From assembly GCA_030027265.1 (NCBI GenBank), contig JASENG010000001.1:124001-188000 (forward strand): a stretch of 64,000 bases of DNA, in the 5' to 3' direction. Origin of the DNA: Lysinibacillus fusiformis. Its GTDB lineage: Bacteria; Bacillota; Bacilli; Bacillales_A; Planococcaceae. Of this stretch, positions 28,110 to 37,073 are shown piece by piece (positions within the stretch are counted from its first letter, which is position 1; every line of letters starts with the position of its first letter). The notes below the pieces were generated by a model, which saw only the letters and a program-made list of their open reading frames with translations, had not been told where the DNA came from and searched no databases. A program made the translations under genes and the position numbers.

Positions 28110-28841
28110 TTAATATGCGGATTGATAGAAATAGTTCCATCCTTCCTGTATGCCGGATGCAAAGGAATCTTTTGCAAAATAAACATTCGGAAGATAGCGA
28201 TATCGTTTTATTTCGTTTTGGCAGTTGCCTACGATTACAGCTGGAAGCCCTAATCGCAGCATGTCCACATCGTTCCCTGAATCTCCTGCAACCAATATGC
28301 GGAATTGTTCGGGAGCATATTTTTGAAGAGCGTATTTTAAGGCTTCTCCTTTATTGGTATGGGAGGGCAGGATATCGACGTCTTTGTTTGAGCTATACAT
28401 TAAATAAAAGGCTAAACAATAGAGTCTTAGCATTTCCTCCACTTCTTTTACATAACCCGGATCGTCTTCAATGGTAAATGAAAGTCGGTAATTATTTGGA
28501 AGTTGTTGACGCTTTAGTCCCGAGTATTGCTTAATAACACTTAATATGAGATCGGGATTCCAGTCGGCGGAAGTAATCAAGCGCCACTGATCATCTTCCT
28601 CCAAATTTTCGCCTATATAGATAGTTGCCCCCACATCGCAAATTAAAATATTTGGTTTAGGGAGGTTGTGTTCTTCAATCAGCTTCATAGCTGAAGAATA
28701 ATGCCTGCCGGTTATATAGATTAATGAAATGGGTATCTTCTGTGATTTAAAGTAATACCATAGCTGGTCCAATTTTTCTTTATGGCCAACTAGTGTATTA
28801 TCAAGATCAGTTGCTAAAATTTCGTTACTTAATAGCTTCAT
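28110..28841 (-). CDS. HAD-IIB phosphatase, sucrose-6-phosphate phosphatase-like
   Basis: A 243-residue HAD hydrolase with the nucleophile motif DLDNT (Asp12, Asp14), motif II ITGR, Lys in NKGEALKYAL and the metal motif GDSGNDVDML. The cap and the early ITGRHYSS fit the sucrose-phosphate phosphatase/Cof branch. The gene overlaps the upstream GT4 gene by 17 bases, with GAGGTGA as its own ribosome binding site, so synthase and phosphatase are coupled. By analogy with sucrose or mannosylfructose synthesis, the GT4 makes a phosphorylated disaccharide and this enzyme removes the phosphate. The exact sugar is not shown. A trehalose-6-phosphate phosphatase-like role is less likely from the motifs. 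Confidence 0.75.
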   Translation of the reverse strand: MKLLSNEILATDLDNTLVGHKEKLDQLWYYFKSQKIPISLIYITGRHYSSAMKLIEEHNLPKPNILICDVGATIYIGENLEEDDQWRLITSADWNPDLILSVIKQYSGLKRQQLPNNYRLSFTIEDDPGYVKEVEEMLRLYCLAFYLMYSSNKDVDILPSHTNKGEALKYALQKYAPEQFRILVAGDSGNDVDMLRLGLPAVIVGNCQNEIKRYRYLPNVYFAKDSFASGIQEGWNYFYQSAY

Positions 28842-30033
28842 ATAAGGTCACCTCATAAAGGTTTTTGATTTTTTTGGCGATATGCTGCCATTTAAATTCA
28901 CGCTGTGCGAACTTGCGAGCATTCATTTTCAGTTCTTTCACTTTTTGGGGTTTGGATAATAACAAGTACATGGATTCGGCTAATTTCGAAATATTTCCTT
29001 TTGTTACATGTATACCCGTTTTTCCCGGGATGACAATATCCTTTAAACCGCCCACTTTTGAGGCGATGACAGGACAACCGCAAGCCTGTGCCTCTGCAGC
29101 TACCATTCCAAAAGATTCATAATAAGAAGGGACTACTGTGGCAACAGCATTTTTAAAAAGCACTGCCAGTTCTTTTTCGTTGCGTGGCCCCAAAAATTTG
29201 ATTCGATCTTCGAGTCCTTTGATTTCTTGTTGCAATTTTGGATCATTTGGATAAAGGGTGTTTACATCCACACTGGATTTATTACCGCCAGCTATTAGTA
29301 ATTTAATGTCATCAGGAATACGTTTTTTCTCCACCAGCTCGCGGAAGGATTGAATAAGAACGAAAATTCCTTTCGCTTCCACTAGTCGACCAACGAATAG
29401 GAAATAGCTTCCGAACTCCAATGGTCTTTCATAAAGACGATGGTAAGTATCTGCAACACCTATTGGCACAACATGAATTGCTGAAGGGGAGTTGACAGTA
29501 TCAAGAATTAATTTTTTTTCATTAGGGGTTGTGGCAATAATTTGATCGACTTCCGACAAAATTTTATCTTCATAGTAAAGTCGTCTTTTGTCTTCTATTC
29601 CAGTACCTAATTGTTTTGCAATTCCCAACGAGTGATTTGTGTGAAACCATGGTAATTGGAAATCTTTTTTTATTTGCAAGCCAAGCACGCCGGATAACCA
29701 ATAATGGGTATGGAGAAGTTCATATTGAGAAAAATCGATTTTATTTTTCATTTCTTCATAGAAGAGTGGCAGCAGTTTGAATAACTCATTTTTATCTACA
29801 TATCCTTTTTTTCCTGCTTCTAAACGAATAACGCGACTCGATTTTCCGAATTGTTCAATTTGCGGAGCGTCTTCTAGACACCAATGTGTTACCACATCCA
29901 CTGAATAGCCTATTTCCTCTAGGGATAATGCAAGTTGTCGCACATAATTATTTTGACCGCCTGCTTGTTTGCTTCCAAGCGGTGCTAATGGATCTCCATG
30001 ATCTGATATAAAAAGTACTTTTCGTTGAACCAT
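28825..30033 (-). CDS. GT4 glycosyltransferase, sucrose-phosphate synthase-like
   Basis: Retaining GT-B glycosyltransferase of 402 residues. Near the N-terminus GGQNNYVRQLALSLEEIGYSVDVVT resembles the sugar-phosphate binding start of sucrose and mannosylfructose phosphate synthases. FHTNHSLG follows. The nucleotide-sugar site includes FVGRLVEAKG and the E-x7-E motif ESFGMVAAE, then ACGCPVIASKVGGLKDIV. The ATG at 30033 has GGAGGT seven bases upstream; a GTG 90 bases earlier has none. The gene is followed by and overlaps the HAD phosphatase gene. Likely product: a phosphorylated non-reducing disaccharide used as compatible solute or reserve. Other GT4 acceptors cannot be excluded. Confidence 0.75.
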   Translation of the reverse strand: MVQRKVLFISDHGDPLAPLGSKQAGGQNNYVRQLALSLEEIGYSVDVVTHWCLEDAPQIEQFGKSSRVIRLEAGKKGYVDKNELFKLLPLFYEEMKNKIDFSQYELLHTHYWLSGVLGLQIKKDFQLPWFHTNHSLGIAKQLGTGIEDKRRLYYEDKILSEVDQIIATTPNEKKLILDTVNSPSAIHVVPIGVADTYHRLYERPLEFGSYFLFVGRLVEAKGIFVLIQSFRELVEKKRIPDDIKLLIAGGNKSSVDVNTLYPNDPKLQQEIKGLEDRIKFLGPRNEKELAVLFKNAVATVVPSYYESFGMVAAEAQACGCPVIASKVGGLKDIVIPGKTGIHVTKGNISKLAESMYLLLSKPQKVKELKMNARKFAQREFKWQHIAKKIKNLYEVTLYEAIK

Positions 30034-30335
30034 AATTTGTACCTCCGTTTGTTTTATTGAATTTTTGTTTTCAATACATCCTTTGTTTCTGGAGCTTTTT
30101 ATGTTTCTGATTTTTTCACTCACCTAAAACAAGAGAGGTGATGGTGGTTTTTTACTTCCCTTGATTTTTTTTGTTAAAACATTGAAAAAATAAAAAATTA
30201 AAATGTATGCATAAAGTTGAAATTTGCTATAAAAAGTATTGGAATTTTTGTTGCTATTTTCTTTGAATCATGATTTAATTAATTGTTGTTAAATATCGAT
30301 GAAGTTTCTTAAACGAAAACACTTATTTAAATGTG
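30034..30335. other. Divergent non-coding region between the GT4 gene and the infC leader
   Basis: Very AT-rich, no gene seen. Reading the minus strand, TTTTAA and GGGAAG with a 13-bp spacer (30155-30179) faintly resemble a sigma-B promoter (GTTTAA/GGGTAT), but the match is too weak to annotate as one. Confidence 0.4.
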
Positions 30336-30364
30336 TTGACTTTAAAGGAAATAGATGTTAACAT
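30336..30364 (+). promoter_or_regulatory. Promoter of the infC-rpmI-rplT operon
   Basis: The -35 TTGACT (30336-30341), a 17-bp spacer and the -10 TAACAT (30359-30364) lie just ahead of the L20-type leader. Confidence 0.65.
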
Positions 30365-30379
30365 TGATATGGTTATGAA

Positions 30380-30531
30380 TACATTTATAGTTAAAGTAGA
30401 GGCTGCCCGCTTCTCACCTGAATGACGCTATTGCAGTTAACAGGTATTGACACGTTGAATTTTTTGCGCTGACTAATGAGCGTATGAATATATAGCGGGC
30501 GGACATCTTCTGAAATGTCCGTCCTTTTTTT
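30380..30531 (+). promoter_or_regulatory. L20-type autoregulatory leader with attenuator
   Basis: The leader holds GCCCGC near 30406, which can pair with GCGGGC near 30495, and ends in a terminator: GGGCGGACAT (30497-30506), an eight-base loop, ATGTCCGTCC (30515-30524) and seven T. Position and architecture match the known L20 leader of Bacillus infC operons, where ribosomal protein L20 binds and promotes termination. Confidence 0.75.
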
Positions 30532-30619
30532 ATGGACATACTTAGGAAGTGTACCGTTCAACCGGGCATATTTGCTCTTAACTCTTGTATTCCCGACACA
30601 AACCTGGAGGTGGATTCGT

Positions 30620-31135
30620 ATTAGCAAAGACATGTATGTAAACGAAGGCATTCGCGCGCGTGAACTTCGTCTAATCGATCATAATGGTGATCAGCTAGGA
30701 GTTAAATCTCGCAACGAAGCGTTAGAAATCGCCGCTCGTGTAAACTTGGATCTTGTCCTTGTGGCCCCTCAAGCTAAGCCACCAGTCGCTCGTATTATGG
30801 ACTATGGTAAGTTTAAGTTTGAACAGCAAAAGAAAGACCGTGAAATTCGTAAAAATCAAAAAGTCATCAACATGAAGGAAGTTCGTTTAAGTCCAACAAT
30901 TGATGAGCATGATTTCCAAACGAAATTACGTAACGCCATCAAATTCCTGGAGAAGGGCGACAAAGTAAAATGTTCTTTACGTTTTAAAGGTCGTGCCATC
31001 ACTCATAAGGAAATTGGACAACGCGTTTTAGATCGCTTTGCTGAAGCTTGTGCTGAAGTTGCAACGGTTGAACAAAAACCGAAAATGGAAGGCAGAAGCA
31101 TGTTCTTAGTTCTTCAACCGAAGAACGAGAAATAG
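30620..31135 (+). CDS. infC: Translation initiation factor IF-3 (ATT start)
   Basis: Binds the 30S subunit and checks the start codon. The 171-residue protein has the family N-terminus [26 protein letters not shown], the linker and the C-terminal domain ([33 protein letters not shown]). The start is ATT at 30620, six bases after GGAGGTGG. ATT is the conserved rare start of infC, through which IF-3 limits its own translation. The frame continues upstream into the leader terminator, so an earlier start is unlikely. rpmI and rplT follow. Confidence 0.95.
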   Translation: MSKDMYVNEGIRARELRLIDHNGDQLGVKSRNEALEIAARVNLDLVLVAPQAKPPVARIMDYGKFKFEQQKKDREIRKNQKVINMKEVRLSPTIDEHDFQTKLRNAIKFLEKGDKVKCSLRFKGRAITHKEIGQRVLDRFAEACAEVATVEQKPKMEGRSMFLVLQPKNEK

Positions 31136-31168
31136 TATACCCTTGAATAGTTTAGGAGGAAATTCGAA

Positions 31169-31369
31169 ATGCCAAAAATGAAAACTCACCGTGGCGCTGC
31201 GAAGCGTTTCAAAAAAACGGGCAAAGGAAAATTAAAATTTGACCGTGCTTACGGAAGCCACTTATTCGCTAACAAATCTACAAAAGCAAAACGTCACCTA
31301 CGTAAAGCAAAAGTTGCTTCATCTGGTGATTTCAAACGTATCAGATCTTTATTAACTTACATGAAATAA
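31169..31369 (+). CDS. rpmI: Ribosomal protein L35
   Basis: A 66-residue, strongly basic protein of the large subunit ([21 protein letters not shown] and a Lys/Arg-rich tail). The start follows AGGAGGAAA. It lies between infC and rplT in the universal order and is controlled through the leader upstream of infC. Confidence 0.98.
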   Translation: MPKMKTHRGAAKRFKKTGKGKLKFDRAYGSHLFANKSTKAKRHLRKAKVASSGDFKRIRSLLTYMK

Positions 31370-31420
31370 TTTTTGTGTGAAAATTGAACGTGATTTATAT
31401 TAAACATTCGGAAGAATTAG

Positions 31421-31857
<437 letters not shown>

Positions 31858-31898
31858 AACATCATCTTTATACATTCAGGTGTAAGGTGAACATATAA

Positions 31899-31937
31899 AT
31901 AAAAAGGCTGGTAGGACATCCTATCAGCCTTTTTATA
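31899..31937 (+). terminator. Terminator of the infC-rpmI-rplT operon
   Basis: Arms AAAAAGGCTG and CAGCCTTTTT with inner TAGGA/TCCTA give a long stem and a T tail. The rest of 31796-32096 holds the two hairpins before it and the DUF1294 leader after it. Confidence 0.85.
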
Positions 31938-32011
31938 TAAAAAAATTTAGTAGGGAAATATCGATTTTTTGTCGGATACGAAGGCATAAAACTTTTTATG
32001 TGCATAAGTGC

Positions 32012-32052
32012 AACCAAGGCAAATCGCTATCAGGCTCGGCGATTACCGGGTT
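32012..32052 (+). promoter_or_regulatory. Structured leader upstream of the DUF1294 gene
   Basis: AACC (32012-32015), GG (32018-32019) and AATCGC (32021-32026) pair in order with GCGATT (32039-32044), CC (32046-32047) and GGTT (32049-32052), giving a helix with small internal loops around an 11-base loop. It lies 45 bases before the start codon. I do not recognise a known riboswitch in it. Confidence 0.4.
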
Positions 32053-32096
32053 TTCGAACTAAATCGTGTTTTCTATATAGAAAGAAGGCATTTTCT

Positions 32097-32366
32097 ATGG
32101 AATTCGCATTTTTAGCCTATATCATCGTGATGTCTATTATTCTCTGTATTTTTATGTATATTGATAAATCACGAGCCAGAAATCATGAATGGCGCATTTC
32201 AGAGAAATCCCTATTTACATTAGCCATTCTAGGAGGAGCGTCTGGTGGTGTGTTGGGAATGTATTTATTCCGGCACAAAACAAAGCACAACTCCTTTGCA
32301 TTTGGATTTCCAATCATCGCAGCGATACAGATTTTTATTATCGTAAGATTTTTTAATATGTTTTAA
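32097..32366 (+). CDS. ysdA: DUF1294 membrane protein (YsdA-like)
   Basis: An 89-residue membrane protein of the DUF1294 family. It has a first membrane segment (residues 3-23), then DKSRARNHEWRISEKSLFTLAILGGASGGVLGMYLFRHKTKH, the family core, and a last membrane segment. The ATG at 32097 follows AAGAAGG at eight bases; an earlier in-frame ATG would add 33 residues with no membrane or family character. Its place after rplT is that of ysdA in Bacillus subtilis. The function is unknown. Confidence 0.85.
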   Translation: MEFAFLAYIIVMSIILCIFMYIDKSRARNHEWRISEKSLFTLAILGGASGGVLGMYLFRHKTKHNSFAFGFPIIAAIQIFIIVRFFNMF

Positions 32367-32388
32367 ATGCATAAAGCGATATACCCCT

Positions 32389-32426
32389 AAAAATGCCGAT
32401 CATTCTATAATGATCGGCATTTTTTA
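32389..32426 (+). terminator. Terminator after the DUF1294 gene
   Basis: Arms AAAATGCCGATCATT and AATGATCGGCATTTT form a 15-bp stem with a four-base loop and a T tail. Confidence 0.9.
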
Positions 32427-32433
32427 TTTTGCA

Positions 32434-32606
32434 GAGAAGTGCATTAAGAGGTGAATGAAGCGCTTTGTGGAAGAGAATCCGTGGCGAGAAGTGCATTAAG
32501 AGGCGAATGAAGGCCTTTGTGAAAGGGAATCCGTGGCGAGAAGTACATCATGAGGCGAATGAAGGCCTTTGTGAAAGGGAATCCGTGGCGAGAAGTGCAT
32601 CATAAG
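32434..32606. repeat. 52-bp tandem repeat, about 3.3 copies
   Basis: Units start at 32434, 32486, 32538 and 32590 (last partial). Each begins GAGAAGTGCAT and ends AATCCGTGGC. Copies 2 and 3 differ by a few bases only, copy 1 by more. No spacer-type variable parts and no coding potential are seen. It lies between the DUF1294 terminator and the metG promoter. Confidence 0.9.
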
Positions 32607-32684
32607 GTTTCATCTACTCTCACTAGAGCATCTCGATAAAATAACGATACGTCATTGAATTATAAATTTCCGAATATTCAACTA

Positions 32685-32713
32685 TTGAAAAATCAGAACT
32701 AAAAGCCTATAAT
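32685..32713 (+). promoter_or_regulatory. Promoter of the metG leader
   Basis: The -35 TTGAAA (32685-32690), a 17-bp spacer and a perfect -10 TATAAT (32708-32713) lie just upstream of the T-box leader. Confidence 0.75.
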
Positions 32714-32729
32714 TAGTAAATAATTACTA

Positions 32730-33000
32730 AGGAAAAGCGTTTGAGAAGGAAAAGTAGATAAGAGGTAGTTTTAAAGAGAGCTTCTGATGGTGGAAATGAA
32801 GCAAACGTAACTTATTGAAAATGACCCTTCGAGGCTTCGTACCGAAACAATGGAAGTAGGCTACGACGAGAAAGGCACTCGTTACAACAGCGGCAGTATG
32901 AACGCGTACTGATAGAGGCAAATAGTGTGAGCTATTTGCGAACTTAGGTGGTAACACGGGAATTCTCGTCCTAATCGTTTTTCGATTAGGGCGTTTTTTT
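32730..33000 (+). promoter_or_regulatory. T-box riboswitch upstream of metG
   Basis: The T-box TTAGGTGGTAACACGGG (32944-32960) is followed by the terminator stem CGTCCTAATCG (32967-32977)/CGATTAGGGCG (32983-32993) and seven T. An ATG in GAAAATGACC (32821-32823) is the likely Met specifier. The leader reads uncharged tRNA-Met, not S-adenosylmethionine. Confidence 0.88.
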
Positions 33001-33053
33001 ATGGGCATTTTCAAGAGTTGCCAAAGGATTATAGTTTAAAGGAGAGAGGACAA

Positions 33054-34691
33054 ATGACAATTTTAATAGGTGGCGCTTGGCCATATGCAAATGGATCTTT
33101 ACACTTGGGGCATATTGCTGCATTATTGCCGGGAGATATATTGGCAAGGTATTATCGACAAAAGGGAGAGAAGGTTTTATATGTATCAGGAAGCGATTGC
33201 AATGGAACGCCGATTTCTATTCGTGCAAATCAGGAAAAGACAACTATAAAAGCAATCGCTGACAAATATCACAACGAATTTGCTCAAGTTTTTCACCAAC
33301 TAGGCTTTTCATATGATTTATATACTCGAACAGATGCATCCCATCATCACAAATCTGTACAGAAAATCTTTTTAACATTATTAGAAAATGGTTTCTTATA
33401 TAAGAAGAAAATCGAGCAAGCCTATTGTGAACAAGACAAACAGTTTCTTCCCGATCGCTTTGTTGAAGGAATCTGTCCAAATTGTGGAGCAAAAGCAAGA
33501 GGAGATCAGTGCGATAATTGTTCAAAAATTTTAGATCCCCTCGATTTGCTCGGCAAACAATGTAAAATTTGTGGAGCAGAGCCCGTGATTAAAGAGACAG
33601 AGCACTTTTATTTTTCTTTTAGCGCTTTTCAAGAAAAGCTTGAAGCATATACAGCGAAGGCTGAAAATGAAAAGCTTTGGAGAGAAAATGCAATTAGCTT
33701 AACAAAAAGGTATTTAGCAGAAGGGCTTCCAGATCGCGCTGTGACACGAGATTTGCCAAATGGCGTGGATGTACCTATCGAAGGATTTGAGGGAAAAAAG
33801 ATCTACGTTTGGATAGAAGCAGTGGCTGGCTATTTAACGGCGAGTATCGAATGGGCAAAGCATAACAGGCACAACATTGAGGATTGGTGGAATGATAATA
33901 CAATTTCCTACTACATTCATGGGAAGGATAATATTCCATTCCATACCGTAATTTGGCCAGCGATTTTATTGGGAATTAATAACCCTTCATTACCGACGCA
34001 TATTATTTCTAATGAATATTTAACGCTGGAAAAGCGAAAATTATCCACTAGTCAAAACTGGGCAGTGTGGATGCCTGATATTTTAGAGAAATATGACCCA
34101 GATTCCATTCGGTATTTTTTAACTGTGAATGCTCCAGAAAATCGAGATACAGATTTTTCGTGGCGAGAGTTTATTTATAGTCATAATAGCGAGTTGCTCG
34201 GAGCCTTTGGAAATTTCGTCAATCGAACCTTGAAATTTATAGAAAAATCATATGAAGGAGATATTCCTCAAGCAAAAATAGATGAGGGGATTTATCGAAA
34301 AACGAAAGGTTTATATAATGAAGCGGGCGCTTTAATACAAGAGGGTCATTTTAAGCAAGCGTTGGAAGCGATTTTTGACTATGTGCGTACTGCCAATCGT
34401 TATTTTGATGAACAAAAGCCTTGGATTCAAGTTAGGGAAGCTATCGAAGAATGCAAAGAAACATTGGCAACATGCGTCTTCATAATTCAAAATCTCGCTC
34501 AGCTATTACAGCCGTTCCTGCCCTTTGCAGCAGCCAAAATAAAAGCAATGCTAAATATAGAAGAAAATGCATGGAACATTCAAATAGATTTGCCACAAAG
34601 AGTATATGACATTCATCCGCTTTATGAACGAATAGATTTAAAGCTGATTGAAGAAGAGCTTGCAAAATTAGTCGAGAAATCCAACATATAA
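33054..34691 (+). CDS. metG: Methionyl-tRNA synthetase, second (E. coli/archaeal-like) type
   Basis: Charges tRNA-Met. The 545 residues have the class I HIGH-like HLGH (17-20) in [15 protein letters not shown], a double Cys4 zinc knuckle ([16 protein letters not shown] and CKICG), [22 protein letters not shown] and KLSTS (about residue 329) in the place of KMSKS. The C-terminal tRNA-binding (EMAP-like) domain of the usual 650-residue Bacillus MetS is missing. This pattern fits the accessory MetRS type known from some Gram-positives, where it can replace the main enzyme under MetRS inhibitors. The start is set by GGAGAGAGGA. It is inserted between ysdA and ysdB, which are neighbours in Bacillus subtilis. 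Whether a standard metS exists elsewhere cannot be seen. Confidence 0.88.
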   Translation: MTILIGGAWPYANGSLHLGHIAALLPGDILARYYRQKGEKVLYVSGSDCNGTPISIRANQEKTTIKAIADKYHNEFAQVFHQLGFSYDLYTRTDASHHHKSVQKIFLTLLENGFLYKKKIEQAYCEQDKQFLPDRFVEGICPNCGAKARGDQCDNCSKILDPLDLLGKQCKICGAEPVIKETEHFYFSFSAFQEKLEAYTAKAENEKLWRENAISLTKRYLAEGLPDRAVTRDLPNGVDVPIEGFEGKKIYVWIEAVAGYLTASIEWAKHNRHNIEDWWNDNTISYYIHGKDNIPFHTVIWPAILLGINNPSLPTHIISNEYLTLEKRKLSTSQNWAVWMPDILEKYDPDSIRYFLTVNAPENRDTDFSWREFIYSHNSELLGAFGNFVNRTLKFIEKSYEGDIPQAKIDEGIYRKTKGLYNEAGALIQEGHFKQALEAIFDYVRTANRYFDEQKPWIQVREAIEECKETLATCVFIIQNLAQLLQPFLPFAAAKIKAMLNIEENAWNIQIDLPQRVYDIHPLYERIDLKLIEEELAKLVEKSNI

Positions 34692-34700
34692 GGAAATAAA

Positions 34701-34750
34701 AAGGGATTGTCGAACATGCATGTACTAGTCATGTTTGACAATCCTTATTT
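34701..34750 (+). terminator. Bidirectional terminator between metG and ysdB
   Basis: A long stem AAGGGATTGTC-GAACATG/CATGTTT-GACAATCCTT with one mismatch is flanked by A and T runs and lies between converging genes. Confidence 0.8.
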
Positions 34751-34771
34751 TCCGCAAAAGAAATCTTGGCA

Positions 34772-35152
34772 TTATTTCATTAACTGCTCAATTGGATTTT
34801 TCCAATTAATTTTAGCTTTTGGATAGTTCAGCTGAATTTCTTTCTCCAAATAGTAAAAATCATCCTTTGTTAACCCTTGAAGCTTCATCGTATCATGGAC
34901 CCAGACGAAGATGGAAACCACTTCAAATGCATTTTCCGTAGTTCCCAGATATTTCTCTCCTTCTAATAGAGCACCTTTATAAGAGATGAAAAAGTTTTTT
35001 CGCACATTTTTTACATCGTCATAGAAATAATATTCTCCCTTTTCATGGGCTTCATCCAGCTTTCGCTTAGGATCTGTCAGGTAGCGGACACCTTTATAAA
35101 ATATGTAAACGACTAGTACGATAATAAGCAAACGGAAAAGTAGAAGAGCCAA
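34772..35152 (-). CDS. ysdB: YsdB-like sigma-W pathway membrane protein
   Basis: A 126-residue protein with one N-terminal membrane segment (LLLFRLLIIVLVVYIFYKGVRYL) and a soluble domain with DPKRKLDEAHEKGEYYFYDD. It matches YsdB of Bacillus subtilis in size, character and place beside ysdA and the M42 peptidase. The start is TTG, supported by AAGGGGGA seven bases upstream. A sigma-W-type promoter precedes it, so induction by envelope stress is likely. The molecular role is unknown. Confidence 0.75.
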   Translation of the reverse strand: MALLLFRLLIIVLVVYIFYKGVRYLTDPKRKLDEAHEKGEYYFYDDVKNVRKNFFISYKGALLEGEKYLGTTENAFEVVSIFVWVHDTMKLQGLTKDDFYYLEKEIQLNYPKAKINWKNPIEQLMK

Positions 35153-35189
35153 GTCAAGTTCCCCCTTGTAAAAACGTTGTAAGTTCCTT

Positions 35190-35216
35190 TACGATTAAGA
35201 AGGACAAATGGTTTCA
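35190..35216 (-). promoter_or_regulatory. Sigma-W promoter of ysdB
   Basis: On the minus strand TGAAAC (35211-35216), a 17-bp spacer and CGTA (35190-35193) match the sigma-W consensus (TGAAAC, 16-17 bp, CGTA) exactly, about 37 bases before the TTG start. Confidence 0.75.
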
Positions 35217-35244
35217 TTTTATTTAGAAATTGAGGGATTTTTTT

Positions 35245-35727
35245 ATGGAATTTAAAGAGTTATTTAAAATGCAAAGTGAGTTAGATAATTTTATCGAAAC
35301 AACGCAAAATATTAATCGGGATGTCTTCAAAGAAAAAGGACTTGCTTTAATGATCGAGCTTGCCGAGCTTGCAAATGAAACAAGATGCTTTAAATTTTGG
35401 AGTACAAAAGGACCTTCCGAACGGGAAGTGATATTGGAGGAGTTCGTGGATTCCATTCATTTTCTTCTTTCTCTAGGAAATGCAAAGGGCTTGTCTCTTG
35501 ATGCTTGGCCAGAAGTGAAGGCAAAAGAGGATTTAACAAATTGGTTTTTACGCGCTCAAGAAGCAATATTAACATTTCTTCAAAATCCTGCTAAGAATAG
35601 TTACGAGGAAGTGTGGCAATATTATGGGGTATTGGCCTATAATTTAGACTTTACCTTAGAGGATATCATTCAAGCTTACTTCGCCAAAAATGAAAAAAAT
35701 TATGAACGTCAAAGAACTGGATATTAA
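35245..35727 (+). CDS. Dimeric dUTP diphosphatase
   Basis: Hydrolyses dUTP to dUMP, keeping uracil out of DNA. The 160-residue all-alpha protein of the MazG-like dimeric dUTPase family has ELAELANETRCFKFW (metal ligands in ExxxE), EFVDSIHFLLSLG (second acidic motif) and the family end NYERQRTGY. The ATG at 35245 follows GGGA at eight bases; a TTG 15 bases earlier is in frame but overlaps that site. It lies between ysdB and the M42 peptidase gene. Confidence 0.88.
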   Translation: MEFKELFKMQSELDNFIETTQNINRDVFKEKGLALMIELAELANETRCFKFWSTKGPSEREVILEEFVDSIHFLLSLGNAKGLSLDAWPEVKAKEDLTNWFLRAQEAILTFLQNPAKNSYEEVWQYYGVLAYNLDFTLEDIIQAYFAKNEKNYERQRTGY

Positions 35728-35837
35728 AAAATGCTTTTGTAATTTTTAGTCAAAAAGTCCAATAATATTGGATAAGGTATTTCAATATCCGAAATAGTAG
35801 AGGTATAATAAGGAAGAATTGATTAGGAGGTCGTTAA

Positions 35838-36926
35838 ATGGTGCAATTAGATGATACATTAAAAATGTTAAAAGAATTAACGGATGCAAATGGTATTCCG
35901 GGGAATGAAAGAGCGCCTCGTGCGGTGATGCGTAAATATATCGAACCATTTGCTGATGAAATCGAGCAAGATAATTTAGGAAGCTTGATCGCCAAAAAAG
36001 TAGGCGATGAAAACGGACCGAAAATCATGATCGCTGGCCACTTAGACGAAATTGGATTTATGGTCACACAAATCGATGACAAAGGGTTCATTAAATTCCA
36101 AACAGTGGGTGGTTGGTGGAGCCATGTAATGCTTTCCCAACGCGTAACAATCACAACTCGCTCAGGGGAAGAGCTCATTGGGGTAATCGGTTCGAAACCA
36201 CCACATATCCTGCCGGCAGATCAACGCAAAAAGGTTGTAGAAATGAAAGAACTGTTTATTGATATTGGGGCTTCTTCTAAAGATGAAGCACAAGGTTGGG
36301 GAGTTCGCCCTGGCGATATGATTACACCATATTTCGAATTCAATGTCATGAAAAATGAAAAGCTGCTTTTAGCAAAAGCATGGGATAACCGAATTGGTTG
36401 TGCGATTGCCATCGATGTGTTAAAAGCATTAAAAGATACAAAGCATCCGAACATTGTTTATGGAGTCGGGAACGTCCAAGAAGAAGTTGGTCTTCGCGGA
36501 GCGAAAACGGCTACATTTAAAATTCAGCCGGATATCGGTTTTGCAGTAGATGTTGGTGTAGCAGGCGATACGCCAGGAATTACACCAAAGGAATCAACTT
36601 CAAAAATAGGGGATGGCCCACAAATTATAATTTTTGATGCTTCGATGGTGGGGCATAAAGGGCTTCGTGATTTCGTTGTAGATGTAGCAGAAGCTAATAA
36701 CATTCCATACCAATTTGATTCAACGCCAGGTGGGGGAACAGATGCAGGATCAATTCACTTAACTGCAAATGGTGTACCGGCAATGGCGATTGGGATTGCA
36801 ACACGCTACATCCATTCCCATGCGGCGATTTTACATCGTGATGACTATGAAAATACAGTCAAATTAATCGTTGAACTTGTTAAAAAGTTAGACCGTGATA
36901 CGGTGAATAAAATTATATTTGATTAA
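35838..36926 (+). CDS. ysdC: M42 family aminopeptidase (YsdC-like)
   Basis: Cytoplasmic dinuclear-metal aminopeptidase of the tetrahedral TET type, acting on oligopeptides. The 362 residues show the metal and catalytic motifs [30 protein letters not shown] (catalytic Glu-Glu), AVDVG and the final [18 protein letters not shown] precedes the ATG. The third of the ysdA-ysdB-ysdC set; glutamyl aminopeptidase and endoglucanase annotations are common for the family, and peptidase is the better-supported role. Confidence 0.92.
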   Translation: MVQLDDTLKMLKELTDANGIPGNERAPRAVMRKYIEPFADEIEQDNLGSLIAKKVGDENGPKIMIAGHLDEIGFMVTQIDDKGFIKFQTVGGWWSHVMLSQRVTITTRSGEELIGVIGSKPPHILPADQRKKVVEMKELFIDIGASSKDEAQGWGVRPGDMITPYFEFNVMKNEKLLLAKAWDNRIGCAIAIDVLKALKDTKHPNIVYGVGNVQEEVGLRGAKTATFKIQPDIGFAVDVGVAGDTPGITPKESTSKIGDGPQIIIFDASMVGHKGLRDFVVDVAEANNIPYQFDSTPGGGTDAGSIHLTANGVPAMAIGIATRYIHSHAAILHRDDYENTVKLIVELVKKLDRDTVNKIIFD

Positions 36927-36933
36927 GTAATAT

Positions 36934-36964
36934 CTCCTGACGAATTGTGTCAGGAGTTTTTTTG
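36934..36964 (+). terminator. Terminator after the M42 peptidase gene
   Basis: CTCCTGAC/GTCAGGAG with a seven-base loop is followed by eight T. Confidence 0.9.
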
Positions 36965-37073
36965 TTCGAAAAACAATGACAATAAATGGAAAAACATCTC
37001 ATTTCCTTATAACTAACTGATTTTTGTACATATTAAGTAATTCCCAAGGTAATTAATATGAGAGGAGAAAGTT

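Noticed and set aside
30034-30123. Longer N-terminus of the GT4 gene from a GTG at 30123
   Set aside because: No ribosome binding site; ATG 30033 has GGAGGT and begins at the family N-terminus.
30155-30179. Sigma-B promoter for the GT4/HAD pair
   Set aside because: Only partial matches to both elements; noted but not called.
32012-32052. Cyclic di-GMP riboswitch before DUF1294
   Set aside because: The conserved GEMM core elements are missing; only a helix is seen.
32434-32606. Possible CRISPR array
   Set aside because: The whole 52-bp unit repeats without variable spacers, and no cas gene is nearby.
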